Of a stretch of 64,000 nt of DNA, positions 36,146-46,176 are shown in pieces. The notes beneath the pieces are model-generated. The model ran no database searches. It was given only the letters and a program-made list of their open reading frames with translations, and was not told the DNA's origin. Numbering within the stretch: position 1 is the stretch's first letter; every line of letters begins with the position of its first letter. This DNA comes from Paenibacillus alkaliterrae (lineage in GTDB: Bacteria; Bacillota; Bacilli; Paenibacillales; Paenibacillaceae), in NCBI RefSeq assembly GCF_021532375.1, contig NZ_JAKGAP010000002.1:62001-126000 (forward strand), written 5' to 3'. The position numbers and the translations under genes are program-made.

Positions 36146-38242
36146 ATGATCGGACATGATTTAGGCGGACGTTATGAAATTTTGACGCGAATCGGCGGCG
36201 GCGGAATGGCGCTTGTATACAAAGCGCATGACGTGCTTCTAAACCGAAATGTAGCGGTCAAGGTGCTGCGTCAGCAGTTCGTGCATGATGAGGAATTTAT
36301 TCGCCGTTTTCGCCGCGAGGCGCAATCGGCAGCTGCGCTGTCTCATCCGAATGTCGTCAGCATCTATGATGTGGGTCAAGAAGAGGATACGCATTACATC
36401 GTTATGGAATACGTTGAAGGCCAAAATTTAAACGAAGTCATACAAGAGCGGGCGCCGCTGCAAGCGAATGAAGCGGTGCGCATTGCCGTACAAATTGCGG
36501 ATGCGCTTGATCATGCTCATCAAAATCATATTATTCATCGCGACATCAAGCCTCATAATATATTAATAGGCAAAAACGGACGGGTGAAAGTAACCGATTT
36601 CGGCATAGCGCGGGCAGTCACTTCGTCCACGATTACGCAAACCGGATCGGTCATCGGTTCGGTGCATTATTTTTCTCCGGAGCATGCGAAAGGTATTAAC
36701 GCCGGGGAGAAATCCGACTTATATTCGCTCGGTATCGTGCTTTATCAAATGCTGACGGCAAAGCTTCCGTTTCTTGGCGAAAGTCCAATCAGCGTAGCTT
36801 TGAAGCATTTGCAGGAAACGTTCGAAGAGCCGCGGATCGTAAATCCTCATATCCCGCAAAGCGTGGAGAACGTTATTCTCAAAGCGATGCGCAAAAATCC
36901 CAATGAGCGCTACAGCTCCGCGCATGAGATGCTGCTTGACCTGGATGGCAGTTTGCGTCCCGAGCGGCTGAATGAACCGAAAATATCGTTCATAAGCGTC
37001 AATGATATGGATGAAACCCGCGTTATGCCTGCCATTCGCGGCGAAATTCGACCGGAAGCAGTTAAGGAACGCGAGGATATGGCTGCGACATCGAATACGA
37101 ATGTGCAGTGGAATAATAACGAGGAGCAGCAGCAGCAGAGAGCGAAGGGCTGGAAAAAGCCGCTTACCGTCGTTGGCGTTACGCTTCTCATATTAGCGCT
37201 TATTATTTGGGGCTTTATTTGGCTTCTTGGCAGATTGGACGTAGCTGAGGTGGACGTGCCGTACGTGGTTGGCAAGACTGAGACTGAAGCTAGGCAAATG
37301 ATTGAGGCGGCTGGACTTAAGGTAGAGGATCCTGTCATTCGCGAGCATAACAAAGAAATTCCGCTCGATCAGGTTATAAGCCAGACGAAGATGAACATGC
37401 GAGTCAAGGAAGGCTCACTCATTCAGCTTACCGTCAGCGACGGACCTGAGCTGGAAGAGCTGGGCAATTACATCGGAAAATCGCTGCAGGCCGCGATCGA
37501 TGAGCTCGGTGCCCTGGGAGTGACGGAGGAGCAAATTGTCGTAGACCCCGTGTTCAGTGAGCAAGCGCCGGATACCATCATTCAACAAACGCCAAATGCA
37601 GGGGAGCAATTTAATCCGGAATCGGCAGAGTTTACATTCATGGTCAGTAAGGGTCGTGAAACCGTTCCGATGCCGAACCTGATCGGCAATAGCTTGGATG
37701 AGGCGAAGGATTTGATCAAGGCTAGCGAGCTGGTGCTTAAGGATGCGGACATTTTGTATGAACCAAGCTATCTGCACCAGAAGGATTATGTAATCAGCCA
37801 GCATCCTTACGAGCCGAAGGACCAAGCAGCTAAAGGGTCGAAAATTTCGATAAGCGTTAGCTCAGGACCGCCTAAGGATGCGAAGGAGCACCAATTCAAT
37901 ATCGTAATATCACCTGCGGAAGCAGGGAAAACAAGCGAAATCCGAATTGTATATTCCGATGCCCGCGGTGAAGATATCGAGTGGGACAAACGGCAAATTA
38001 CGAGTACGCAGACATTCCCCGTTACGGTCGTTCTGGCACCTGACACGGAAGCTAGAGTTACGGTATATCGCGACAATCAGTTCATCGATACGAAATCCAT
38101 TTCGTATGAGGAGCTTGCACAGGGCACCGATTCGTCTACCTTGACGATCCCGGGTGAAGAACCGCCGCCTTCTGAGGAGCCGGCGCAAGCGGAGGTTAAC
38201 GAAACCGATGAGGAAACAGACGAAGAAGAGCAGCAGCCTTAA
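36146..38242 (+). CDS. prkC: Membrane Ser/Thr protein kinase PrkC with PASTA domains
   Basis: 698 residues. Kinase domain ~1-270: GGGMALVYKA P-loop, AVKVLRQQ lysine, HRDIKPHNIL catalytic loop, DFGIARA and the activation segment GSVHYFSPEHAKG. A single membrane helix lies near residue 345-365 (LTVVGVTLLILALIIWGFIWLL). Outside are three PASTA repeats (~370-440, ~440-510, ~510-580) that bind muropeptides, then an extra beta-rich domain and a Pro/Glu-rich tail. ATG 36146 was chosen because GAGAGGGGTG precedes it; GTG 36137 lies inside that site. Confidence 0.95.
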   Translation: MIGHDLGGRYEILTRIGGGGMALVYKAHDVLLNRNVAVKVLRQQFVHDEEFIRRFRREAQSAAALSHPNVVSIYDVGQEEDTHYIVMEYVEGQNLNEVIQERAPLQANEAVRIAVQIADALDHAHQNHIIHRDIKPHNILIGKNGRVKVTDFGIARAVTSSTITQTGSVIGSVHYFSPEHAKGINAGEKSDLYSLGIVLYQMLTAKLPFLGESPISVALKHLQETFEEPRIVNPHIPQSVENVILKAMRKNPNERYSSAHEMLLDLDGSLRPERLNEPKISFISVNDMDETRVMPAIRGEIRPEAVKEREDMAATSNTNVQWNNNEEQQQQRAKGWKKPLTVVGVTLLILALIIWGFIWLLGRLDVAEVDVPYVVGKTETEARQMIEAAGLKVEDPVIREHNKEIPLDQVISQTKMNMRVKEGSLIQLTVSDGPELEELGNYIGKSLQAAIDELGALGVTEEQIVVDPVFSEQAPDTIIQQTPNAGEQFNPESAEFTFMVSKGRETVPMPNLIGNSLDEAKDLIKASELVLKDADILYEPSYLHQKDYVISQHPYEPKDQAAKGSKISISVSSGPPKDAKEHQFNIVISPAEAGKTSEIRIVYSDARGEDIEWDKRQITSTQTFPVTVVLAPDTEARVTVYRDNQFIDTKSISYEELAQGTDSSTLTIPGEEPPPSEEPAQAEVNETDEETDEEEQQP

Positions 38243-39173
38243 TGCCGACAGCAGCTCTATCCAGCTAAAAGGCACGATCGTGAAGGCGCTAAGCGGCTAT
38301 TATTATGTGCGGGCAGAGGATTCGGACCCGAACGCGGATATGGTTCAGTGCCGCGCTCGGGGTGTGTTTAAGAACAAAGGTATATCTCCGCTCGTTGGCG
38401 ATGAGGTTATGTTCAGCTTAACCGAGAATGGAGAGGGCACCGTTGAGGAGATATTGCCGCGTTCCTCAGAGCTGATTCGTCCGCCGGTCGCTAATATCGA
38501 TTTGGCGATTCTCGTATTTTCTGTAACGGAGCCTGCGCTGAACCTGCAGCTTCTCGATAAATTTCTCGTTCATATCGAGCATGCGGGCATCCCCGCGGTG
38601 CTTTGCCTGAGTAAGCAGGATTTAGAAAAAGACGGTGTGGAGACGGAGGAGGCGCAAGCTGCGGCCGCCTCCGTTAATCGTATTTACCGTTCCCTTGGTT
38701 ATGAGGTTTTTGGTACGAGCTCGCGCCTTGGCGAAGGCATCGACGCATTGCAGGAGCGGCTTAAGGGGCACCTGGCGGTATTCGCCGGGCAGTCGGGCGT
38801 GGGTAAATCATCGCTCCTTAATGCGATCGTGCCAGGCCTTGAGCTTGAAACGAATGCAATCAGCAACAGACTCGGACGAGGGAAGCATACGACCAGACAT
38901 GTAGAGCTAATCGAAATTGGCGGAGGTCTTGTGGCGGATACGCCTGGCTTCAGCCAGCTGGATTTTACGGAACTGGGCATTGAGGATTTAGGCTATTGCT
39001 TTGTTGAAATGAGAAAGCTTTCGCCGGATTGCAAATTTAGAGGCTGTACTCATTTGCAAGAGCCGGGCTGTGCGGTGCTTGCTGCGCTCGAGGCAGGCGT
39101 AATTGAGCGAAGCAGGCATGAAAATTATGTGCTGTTCATGGCTGAATTGAAAGAGAAAAAACGGAGGTACTAA
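38208..39173 (+). CDS. rsgA: Small ribosomal subunit biogenesis GTPase RsgA
   Basis: 321 residues. A circularly permuted GTPase: OB fold (~20-85), NKxD equivalent LSKQDLE, then P-loop [12 protein letters not shown] (~196), G3 DTPGFSQL (~244), and a zinc site [14 protein letters not shown] near 275. It tests late 30S assembly. ATG 38208 sits inside the 3' end of prkC, giving a 35-nt overlap in another frame, with GGAGG at 38191-38195. The first ~18 residues are charged and disordered. Confidence 0.94.
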   Translation: MRKQTKKSSSLNADSSSIQLKGTIVKALSGYYYVRAEDSDPNADMVQCRARGVFKNKGISPLVGDEVMFSLTENGEGTVEEILPRSSELIRPPVANIDLAILVFSVTEPALNLQLLDKFLVHIEHAGIPAVLCLSKQDLEKDGVETEEAQAAAASVNRIYRSLGYEVFGTSSRLGEGIDALQERLKGHLAVFAGQSGVGKSSLLNAIVPGLELETNAISNRLGRGKHTTRHVELIEIGGGLVADTPGFSQLDFTELGIEDLGYCFVEMRKLSPDCKFRGCTHLQEPGCAVLAALEAGVIERSRHENYVLFMAELKEKKRRY

Positions 39174-39178
39174 CAACT

Positions 39179-39823
39179 ATGACAATAATCGCACCTTCTA
39201 TTTTATCGGCGAATTTTGCGCGTCTGGGCGAAGAGATCGGGGCTGTTGAAGCGGCGGGAGCGGATTGGATTCACGTCGATGTCATGGATGGACATTTTGT
39301 CCCGAATTTGACCTTCGGCCCTCCCGTTATTGCTGCTGTACGTTCAGCTACCTCGCTGCCCTTTGACGTTCATCTGATGATCGAACGCCCGGAGCTGTCG
39401 GTTGCCGACTATATTGCAGCGGGAGCGGACCGGATTACGGTTCATGCCGAAGCTTGCGTTCATTTGCACAGGACGGTGCATGACATTAAAGAAAGAGGAC
39501 TGCCGGTCGGTGTGGCGATTAATCCCGCAACGCCTGTAACCGCCTTGGAGCCTATTTTGCAGTATTTGGATCTCGTGCTTATTATGACGGTAAACCCTGG
39601 CTTTGGGGGACAAGCTTTCATTCCTTATTCGCTCGTTAAATTGCGTCAGCTTCGTGCGATGCTGGATGAGAGGGGTTTGAACGCGGTCGACATCCAGGTG
39701 GATGGCGGCGTTAACCCAAGGACTGCTCCGATGATTCGCGAGGCAGGAGCTAATGTGCTTGTGGCAGGCAATGCCGTGTTCGCCGAGAGAGACCGTGCAG
39801 CGGCAATCGCTGCGCTGCGTTAG
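39179..39823 (+). CDS. rpe: Ribulose-phosphate 3-epimerase
   Basis: 214 residues, TIM barrel. Motifs: [40 protein letters not shown] and [11 protein letters not shown]. It interconverts ribulose-5-P and xylulose-5-P in the pentose phosphate pathway. ATG 39179 follows CGGAGG, six bp after rsgA. Confidence 0.95.
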   Translation: MTIIAPSILSANFARLGEEIGAVEAAGADWIHVDVMDGHFVPNLTFGPPVIAAVRSATSLPFDVHLMIERPELSVADYIAAGADRITVHAEACVHLHRTVHDIKERGLPVGVAINPATPVTALEPILQYLDLVLIMTVNPGFGGQAFIPYSLVKLRQLRAMLDERGLNAVDIQVDGGVNPRTAPMIREAGANVLVAGNAVFAERDRAAAIAALR

Positions 39824-39835
39824 GAGCGGCACGCG

Positions 39836-40108
39836 ATGAATGATCGGTTCAAAACGGCGCTCTGGCTTATCGGCTACACGTTTCTTGCAGGTTTGATGCT
39901 GGCGATTTTCTCCATGCTGACGGAAATTTATAAGTATTTGTTTTCGTTGCTGGCGTTATACATAGGGATAAGATTTTTTCGGAGATTTGAAACGTTGGGG
40001 ATGAGAATTGCCTTCTTTGTACTAGCGATCGTTTTTTATTTGCTTATCGCGGTCATTATTGCCGCAGTCATTTATTTGCGGGATAATTCTTTGCCCGTAA
40101 CCGTTTAA
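39836..40108 (+). CDS. Hypothetical membrane protein
   Basis: 90 residues with three hydrophobic segments (~10-28, ~33-46, ~56-80). No family recognised. ATG 39836 with TAGGAG upstream, 12 bp after rpe, so it lies in the same transcription unit. Function unknown. Confidence 0.75.
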   Translation: MNDRFKTALWLIGYTFLAGLMLAIFSMLTEIYKYLFSLLALYIGIRFFRRFETLGMRIAFFVLAIVFYLLIAVIIAAVIYLRDNSLPVTV

Positions 40109-40232
40109 TAATGGGCCCCTCCGGACAGACTCACGATGGAATAGGACGAACTGACGAAGCATAGGATGGTTACATGAGCGATGGTTCTTGTCACGGATCA
40201 ATTCGATGAGCGTGTCTGAGGAGGGATGAGGC

Positions 40233-40313
40233 ATGAAATTTTACACGATAAAACTGCCGAAATTTTTGGGCGGGTTCGTTAAGGCTATTTTGAATACCTT
40301 TCAAAAAAATTAG
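40233..40313 (+). CDS. spoVM: Spore morphogenetic peptide SpoVM
   Basis: 26 residues: it starts MKFYTIKLPKFLGG, identical in pattern to B. subtilis SpoVM, and continues as an amphipathic helix ending in FQKN. SpoVM senses membrane curvature on the forespore, recruits SpoIVA and inhibits FtsH. ATG 40233 has GAGGAGGGA at 40219-40227. Its position between rpe and rpmB matches B. subtilis. It is short enough to be missed by gene callers. Confidence 0.95.
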   Translation: MKFYTIKLPKFLGGFVKAILNTFQKN

Positions 40314-40359
40314 ATCCGAAAGCCGGCGGATCCCCCGCGGCCGCGATCGTAAACATGAA

Positions 40360-40387
40360 AAAAAGCACCTGAGCGCTCAGGTGCTTT
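40360..40387. terminator. Bidirectional terminator between spoVM and rpmB
   Basis: A perfect palindrome AAAAGCACCTGAGC / GCTCAGGTGCTTTT of 28 nt, with A- and T-rich ends. Confidence 0.92.
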
Positions 40388-40408
40388 TGTCTATGGCCGC
40401 AGCCATCA

Positions 40409-40597
40409 TTATACGCGAGTAACTTTACCGGACTTCAGTGCGCGAGCGCTGACATAAACACGTTTCGGCTTACCGTCAACCAGAATGCGAACCTTCTGCA
40501 CGTTTACGCCCCAAGAACGACGTGTTTTGTTGTTAGCGTGGGAAACGTTGTTACCTGTACCAGGTGCTTTACCTGTAAGAAAACATTTGCGGGACAT
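40409..40597 (-). CDS. rpmB: 50S ribosomal protein L28
   Basis: 62 residues, full length. It starts [17 protein letters not shown] and ends [14 protein letters not shown]. It has one cysteine near the start, not the two CXXC pairs of the zinc-binding version, like the B. subtilis form. It is transcribed opposite to the rest of the block, as in B. subtilis. The leader carries one copy of the dispersed hairpin repeat immediately before AAAGGAGG. Confidence 0.96.
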   Translation of the reverse strand: MSRKCFLTGKAPGTGNNVSHANNKTRRSWGVNVQKVRILVDGKPKRVYVSARALKSGKVTRV

Positions 40598-40604
40598 GAC
40601 TACA

Positions 40605-40655
40605 CCTCCTTTAAGTTTTGCGGGTGCAAAACTGATTCCGTAAACAACGGCTTCG
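40605..40655 (-). repeat. Dispersed RBS-proximal hairpin repeat, copy 3
   Basis: On the minus strand: CGAAGCCGTTGTTTACG, then hairpin GTTTTGC..GCAAAAC, then TTAAAGGAGG of rpmB. It is less similar on the upstream side than copies 1 and 4. Confidence 0.55.
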
Positions 40656-41002
40656 TTAAATTATAAGAATTTACAAGTTTCACGGCTATAAATTGACTTA
40701 TAATTCACCGCAAAACAAGCTTAGCCGCCAATGGACAGCGTCAGCCGTTTACGCTTGTGCGTGAGGATAACTTCAATCGCAAGCGAAATTACATTTAAAC
40801 ACACTCGAATATCGTATCATAAACCTCGGGACTGTTCAACCTAAATATACACCTAAATATACATTAGAGCCTGTCTCTCAAGCAGGAGAAATCGTGATAT
40901 ACCGCGGAATGACTGGATTTGACGAACGGACTTCTATAAAGAAGCCGTTTATAGTACAATGATACAAAGTCCATAATACATACAGTAAGGGAGTGAATTT
41001 CC
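40656..41002. other. Divergent intergenic region, rpmB / yloU
   Basis: About 350 bp without a gene. It contains an AT-rich stretch with TATAAT-like boxes on the minus strand (around 40665) and a tandem 12-nt direct repeat (CTAAATATACAC type) at about 40840-40863. No riboswitch or RNA gene was recognised. Confidence 0.5.
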
Positions 41003-41362
41003 ATGCCTCTGCAGCTCAGCACCGAACTAGGTTCCATCCATATCACAGACCATTGCATAGCCACCCTTGCAGGCTCGGCAGCCATGGATTGTTATGGACT
41101 TGTCGGAATGGCCTCTCGTAAACAGCTGAAGGACGGAATTGCCGAGTTGCTCGGACGAGAAAATTTCACCCGCGGCGTAGAGGTTAGACGGGAAAATGAA
41201 AAGCTGCATATTGACCTCTACATCATCGTGAGCTATGGAACAAAAATTTCCGAGGTAGCGCATAACATTCAATCGAAGGTAAAATATGTGCTGAATGACG
41301 TAATCGGTCTACAAGTGGAAGAAGTTCATATATTTGTGCAAGATGTCAGGGTATCGAAGTAA
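41003..41362 (+). CDS. yloU: Asp23/Gls24 family protein YloU
   Basis: 119 residues. Asp23 pattern as in the paralogue at 4185: IHITDHCIATLAGSAAMD, GVEVRRENEKLHIDLYIIVSYG, then VEEVHIFVQDVRV. Position before yloV/fakA and after rpmB is as in B. subtilis. ATG 41003 with AAGGGAGTGA upstream. Confidence 0.93.
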   Translation: MPLQLSTELGSIHITDHCIATLAGSAAMDCYGLVGMASRKQLKDGIAELLGRENFTRGVEVRRENEKLHIDLYIIVSYGTKISEVAHNIQSKVKYVLNDVIGLQVEEVHIFVQDVRVSK

Positions 41363-41381
41363 CACAGGGAGGGAATTTTCG

Positions 41382-43154
41382 TTGGGTAAGCGCTCTATAA
41401 ACGGATCTGATTTTGCTGCAATGGCACTGCTCGGCGCGGACTATTTACAACGTAACGCAGAGTACGTGAACGCGTTGAATGTGTTCCCGGTGCCGGATGG
41501 CGACACGGGAACGAACATGAATTTAACGATGACCTCCGGTGTCCGCGAGCTTCGCGGCAAGCCATCGGCAAGCATCGGCAAAGCAGCAGAAGCATTGTCC
41601 AAAGGGCTGCTGATGGGAGCTAGGGGCAACTCGGGCGTTATTCTATCGCAGCTGTTTCGAGGCTTTTCAAAATCGCTTGCGGGTTTCGAGGAGGCTGGCG
41701 CCACCCAGGTAGCGGCCGCGCTTCAGCACGGCGTAGACATGGCTTACAAAGCCGTTGTGAAGCCGGTAGAGGGAACCATTCTTACGGTTGCCAAGGAAGC
41801 TGCCAAGCATGCGGTGCAATACTCGCGCAGAACGAATGATGTTGCCGAGCTGTTGCGGGAGGTCCATCAGAAGGCGCATGAAGCGTTGCAGCGCACGCCT
41901 GATTTATTGCCGGTGCTTAAGCAGGTCGGCGTAGTCGATTCGGGCGGACAAGGTCTCGTCTTTATTTATGAGGGTTTCGTGCGGAGTTTGTTAGAGCTTG
42001 ACGGAAGCGGGTATCAGGATTCATATTCGATGCCATCGGAAGCGGCTCCGCCGGAAGAGGTGGCTGTTCCTGCTGCTGCTCCTGTTCCGCGAGCGCAAGA
42101 GCCGAAATCGGCACAATCGCGCTTATCGACGGAAGCGATCGAGTTCTTATACGATATGGAATTTTTTATTAATCGCAAGCTAAGCGGAAAGACAGCGGTC
42201 TATTTTGATGAATCCGCTTACAATCGTGCCCTTGAAAAAGACGGCGACTCTATATTGGTTATTGCAGAGGATGATATGATTAAGGTTCATGTACACTCCC
42301 GCAAGCCTGGAGACGTCCTGAATTTGTCGCTTCCGTACGGCGAATTGACCGATATTCATATCCTTAATATGCGTGAGCAGCATCGTGATTTGCTCGAGCG
42401 CGAGGCGGTTGACGTTAGCGGCGCGGATTATTCCTCCACGGAGTTGCTTGCCGGCCAGGCTGTACCTGTCACTCCGCCGGGACAAGTATTCGAGCGGGCT
42501 CCGTTCGGCATTATCGCGGTTGCCATGGGCGAAGGAATTGCGGACATTTTCATGGAAAACGAAGTGGACTCCGTATTATCGGGCGGCCAAACGATGAATC
42601 CGAGCACGGAGGATTTTGTTAAGGCGATCGAGGCGTTATCAGCGGAACATATCTATATCTTGCCGAATAACGGCAATATCATATTGGCGGCCGAGCAGGC
42701 GGCCGAGCTGAGCGGGCGTAACGTATCGGTAATCCCGACACGCACCATTCCGCAAGGATTGGCGGCGGTACTTGCTTTCAAGGAGGATGAGTCTGCTGAG
42801 CGGAATGCGGCATGGATGAAAAGCGCGGCCGAGCAAGTGCTCTCCGGTCAAGTGACGAAAGCTGTGCGCGACACAGCGATTGAAGGCGTGGACATCCGGG
42901 AAGGAGATTTTATCGGGATCAAGGAGAAAACGATAGTCGTTTCCCATGCAAGCCTGCTTCAGGCTTGTCAAGGGCTAATCGGAAGCCTGCTGGATGGCGG
43001 CGGCGATTTGCTGACGGTGCTGACGGGCGAGGATGCTGAATCATCGGAGACGGCTTCGCTTTGCGAGTGGATCGCAGAGCAATATCCGCAGCTTGAGCTT
43101 GAAGTGCAAAAAGGCGGTCAACCGCTATATCCATATGTGTTTGCAGTGGAATAA
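41382..43154 (+). CDS. fakA: Fatty acid kinase catalytic subunit FakA (YloV)
   Basis: 590 residues. The N-terminal DhaL/DAK2 nucleotide-binding domain has NVFPVPDGDTGTNMNLT and GARGNSGVILSQ. A Pro/Ala linker sits near 235-255, then the FakA-specific middle and C-terminal domains (KVHVHSRKPGDVL, ILPNNGNIILAAEQA). It phosphorylates fatty acids presented by FakB. Start TTG 41382 with GGGAGGG upstream; an in-frame ATG at 41334 overlaps yloU and lacks a site. Confidence 0.93.
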   Translation: MGKRSINGSDFAAMALLGADYLQRNAEYVNALNVFPVPDGDTGTNMNLTMTSGVRELRGKPSASIGKAAEALSKGLLMGARGNSGVILSQLFRGFSKSLAGFEEAGATQVAAALQHGVDMAYKAVVKPVEGTILTVAKEAAKHAVQYSRRTNDVAELLREVHQKAHEALQRTPDLLPVLKQVGVVDSGGQGLVFIYEGFVRSLLELDGSGYQDSYSMPSEAAPPEEVAVPAAAPVPRAQEPKSAQSRLSTEAIEFLYDMEFFINRKLSGKTAVYFDESAYNRALEKDGDSILVIAEDDMIKVHVHSRKPGDVLNLSLPYGELTDIHILNMREQHRDLLEREAVDVSGADYSSTELLAGQAVPVTPPGQVFERAPFGIIAVAMGEGIADIFMENEVDSVLSGGQTMNPSTEDFVKAIEALSAEHIYILPNNGNIILAAEQAAELSGRNVSVIPTRTIPQGLAAVLAFKEDESAERNAAWMKSAAEQVLSGQVTKAVRDTAIEGVDIREGDFIGIKEKTIVVSHASLLQACQGLIGSLLDGGGDLLTVLTGEDAESSETASLCEWIAEQYPQLELEVQKGGQPLYPYVFAVE

Positions 43155-43183
43155 CAGATTCGTTTTAAATTTGGAGGGGATAG

Positions 43184-44041
43184 ATGGTGGGGAAGGTCAG
43201 AATCGTAACAGATAGCACGGCAGACATTCCGGCAGAGATCAGAGAGCGGTTAGGCATTTCGATGGTGCCGCTTAAGGTGATCTTCGGGGAGGAGACCTAT
43301 TTAGACGCTGTAACGATTGATAACGAGCGGTTCTATGAGAAGCTTGCGCAGTCAACGGTGCTTCCGACCACCTCGCAGCCTTCGCCGCTCGAGTTTTCGG
43401 AGGTTTACGAGCGCTTGCTTGCAGAGGATGCCGACTCGCCGATTATTTCGATCCATCTGTCAGCGGCGCTCAGCGGCACTTATCAATCGGCGGTTATCGC
43501 GCATTCCATGCTTGAGGCAGAGTCGGATATTACGATCATAGATTCGCAGTCAGCTTCCTACGGGTTTGGCATGCGTGTCGTAAAAGCGGCCGAAATGGCG
43601 CAAGCGGGGGAAACGAAGGAAAGGATCATCGAAGAGATCAAGCAGCTTCAGCGTGATACGCAGCTTTATTTTCTCGTTGATTCACTTGAATATTTGCAGA
43701 AGGGCGGCCGGATCGGCAAGGCTTCCGCGCTTATTGGATCTATTCTAAACATTAAGCCGATCCTGTCGCTGGATCAAGACGGCATCGTACATGCGGTAGA
43801 TAAGGTGCGGGGTTCCAAAAAAGCGATGACACGCATTGTCGAGCTGCTAGGGCAAACTTTCGGTAATGAGCCGGTCAGCGTTACGATGGCTTGGACGCAG
43901 CGCAATGCTACCGCCGAGGAGCTAAGCGAGCTCATTAAGAGCCGGTTCAATGTACAGGCGATGGATTGGACGACGGTAGGAACCGTTATTGGCACGCATA
44001 CCGGACCAGGCACGTCAGCCGTGTTCATGCATAGGTTGTAA
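43184..44041 (+). CDS. DegV-family fatty-acid-binding protein (FakB)
   Basis: 285 residues. DegV fold: IVTDSTADIPAEIRERL at the N-terminus, ISIHLSAALSGTYQSA (fatty acid head-group contact) and YLQKGGRIGKASALIG, then GPGTSAVFM at the C-terminus. FakB delivers the acyl chain to FakA; location directly after fakA strongly supports this. The chain preference cannot be told. ATG 43184 follows GGAGGGGATAG. B. subtilis has sdaAB-sdaAA here instead. Confidence 0.9.
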   Translation: MVGKVRIVTDSTADIPAEIRERLGISMVPLKVIFGEETYLDAVTIDNERFYEKLAQSTVLPTTSQPSPLEFSEVYERLLAEDADSPIISIHLSAALSGTYQSAVIAHSMLEAESDITIIDSQSASYGFGMRVVKAAEMAQAGETKERIIEEIKQLQRDTQLYFLVDSLEYLQKGGRIGKASALIGSILNIKPILSLDQDGIVHAVDKVRGSKKAMTRIVELLGQTFGNEPVSVTMAWTQRNATAEELSELIKSRFNVQAMDWTTVGTVIGTHTGPGTSAVFMHRL

Positions 44042-44046
44042 TCCGT

Positions 44047-46101
44047 ATGATGAAGCTGGATCAAATTTCAGTTCGGCAAATCAAAGGCGTGAGCGCTCCT
44101 AAGGAACAAGAGCTTCACGCCTTTGGCGTGCAAACCGTCGCTGATTTAATCGATTATTTTCCGTTTCGGTATGAGGATTATCGGATTCGCGAGCTTACGG
44201 ACGTGAAGGAAGGCGAGAAGGTTACGGTGCTCGGCCACGTTCGGGGAGCGCCTGTCCTGCAGCGTTACGGGCGCACCAAGTCCAGGCTGACATGCAAGGT
44301 AGAGGTAGGGCAATGGCTAGTGACGGCCGTATGGTTCAATCGGCAATTTCTGCAGGATCAGCTTGTAACCGGCCGTGAAATTATGCTAACCGGCAAATGG
44401 GAGCAGCAGCGGCTCCAGATCACGGTGTCGGACTCAGAGTTTCCGGGCAGCGGAGGGGCCGCGAAGACCGGGACGCTGCAACCGGTTTATTCGGTTGGCG
44501 GGAGCATCACGCAAGCCTGGATGCGCAAGACGATTCGGCAAGCCATGACGCAGTATGGAGTCATGATCGAAGAGATGCTTCCGTACGAGCTTGTTCAGCG
44601 GCATGAGCTGATGGGAAGGCGAGACGCTGTCCAGCGCATTCATTTGCCGGATGATACGAAGGAAGGACAAGCCGCGCGCAGACGGCTGGTGTACGAGGAG
44701 CTGTTCCTGTTCCAATTGAAGCTCCAGGCGTATCGCGCTCTCAATCGAAAGCGGAATGACGGCATCGCTCATCGGATCGAAAGCGAAACGATTCGTCAGT
44801 TCGCCGCCACTTTGCCCTTCGAGCTGACGGACGCGCAGAAGAAGGTCATTAATGAAATTTTGACGGATATGCGAAGGTCCTCTTGCATGAATCGGCTGCT
44901 GCAGGGCGACGTTGGATCGGGTAAAACGGTAGTCGCGGCCATTACGCTTTACGCAGCGGTTAAAGCCGGTCATCAGGGCGCGCTTATGGTGCCGACCGAA
45001 ATATTGGCCGATCAGCATATGCGTTCGCTGCAAAGGCTGTTCGCGGATATGGGCATCGAGGTCGCTCTGCTTACCGGAAGTCTGACCGAGCGTAAGCGGC
45101 GCGATGTGCTTGCCGGTCTTCAGATGGGGATGATCGATATCGCGGTGGGGACGCATGCGCTCATTCAGGAGGATGTATTCTTCCGCAGTTTAGGACTTGT
45201 TGTTGTTGATGAGCAGCATCGCTTCGGCGTTAATCAGCGGAGCGTGCTTCGCCGCAAAGGAATGAATCCCGACGTGCTCACGATGACGGCTACCCCTATA
45301 CCGAGAACGATGGCGATTACCGCTTTCGGCGATATGGACGTCTCGACGATCAAGGAACGGCCGATTGGACGTAAGCCGATTAAAACCTATTGGGTGAAGC
45401 ATAGCATGATGGAGCGCGTGCTTGGCTTTATTCGCAAGGAGGTCAGCAAGGGGCGGCAGACGTACATCATTTGTCCGCTTATTGAGGAATCCGAGAAGCT
45501 TGATGTCCAAAATGCCATTGATCTCTATGTGCAAACGCAGCAATCCTTTCCCGATCTTCGCGTCGGCTTGCTGCATGGCCGGCTAACCGCCTCCGAAAAG
45601 GACTCGGTCATGAGCGCCTTTGGGGTTAATGAAACCCAGGTGCTTGTCGCGACTACTGTCGTAGAGGTTGGCGTCGACGTGCCGAATGCCACGCTCATGA
45701 TCATTATGGATGCGGAACGGTTCGGGCTGTCACAGCTTCATCAGCTGCGCGGCCGGGTAGGCCGCGGCGAGCATCAGTCGCATTGTATTTTGGTGGCCGA
45801 TCCGAAGTCGGAAACCGGGCGCGAACGAATGAAGGTCATGACGGATACGGATGATGGCTTCGAAGTATCGAGGCGCGATCTCGAGATACGCGGACCGGGC
45901 GATTTCTTCGGTACGAAGCAGAGCGGGCTGCCGGAGTTCCGGCTTGCGGATATGGTCGCCGATTATGAGGTGCTGGAGCAAGCCCGCGAGGATGCGGCTG
46001 ATTTGACCGCGAGGGATGATTTCTGGACGAGTGAGGTATTTGCAAAAGTGCGGCAGGTGCTGCAGAAAGATCCATTTTTTCAAGGGGAACAACTGGACTA
46101 G
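44047..46101 (+). CDS. recG: ATP-dependent DNA helicase RecG
   Basis: 684 residues. The wedge/OB domain (~60-145) binds branched DNA; helicase motifs: GDVGSGKTVVA (~286), VVDEQHRFG (~388), TATPIPRT, LHGRLTASEKD, ATTVVEVGVDVPNA, and QLRGRVGRG. RecG remodels stalled forks and Holliday junctions. ATG 44047 or 44050 is the start, 5 bp after fakB. Confidence 0.96.
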   Translation: MMKLDQISVRQIKGVSAPKEQELHAFGVQTVADLIDYFPFRYEDYRIRELTDVKEGEKVTVLGHVRGAPVLQRYGRTKSRLTCKVEVGQWLVTAVWFNRQFLQDQLVTGREIMLTGKWEQQRLQITVSDSEFPGSGGAAKTGTLQPVYSVGGSITQAWMRKTIRQAMTQYGVMIEEMLPYELVQRHELMGRRDAVQRIHLPDDTKEGQAARRRLVYEELFLFQLKLQAYRALNRKRNDGIAHRIESETIRQFAATLPFELTDAQKKVINEILTDMRRSSCMNRLLQGDVGSGKTVVAAITLYAAVKAGHQGALMVPTEILADQHMRSLQRLFADMGIEVALLTGSLTERKRRDVLAGLQMGMIDIAVGTHALIQEDVFFRSLGLVVVDEQHRFGVNQRSVLRRKGMNPDVLTMTATPIPRTMAITAFGDMDVSTIKERPIGRKPIKTYWVKHSMMERVLGFIRKEVSKGRQTYIICPLIEESEKLDVQNAIDLYVQTQQSFPDLRVGLLHGRLTASEKDSVMSAFGVNETQVLVATTVVEVGVDVPNATLMIIMDAERFGLSQLHQLRGRVGRGEHQSHCILVADPKSETGRERMKVMTDTDDGFEVSRRDLEIRGPGDFFGTKQSGLPEFRLADMVADYEVLEQAREDAADLTARDDFWTSEVFAKVRQVLQKDPFFQGEQLD

Positions 46102-46176
46102 GCAAGATTTACCGGCATTCGGCATATAGTTTAAAGATGTGAATGGATTGGATTGCCGGATGGAGGTGTCAAGGCG

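Noticed and set aside
40130-40232. Possible SigE promoter before spoVM
   Set aside because: CATAGGAT-like box resembles a -10 element, but no convincing -35 match at the right spacing.
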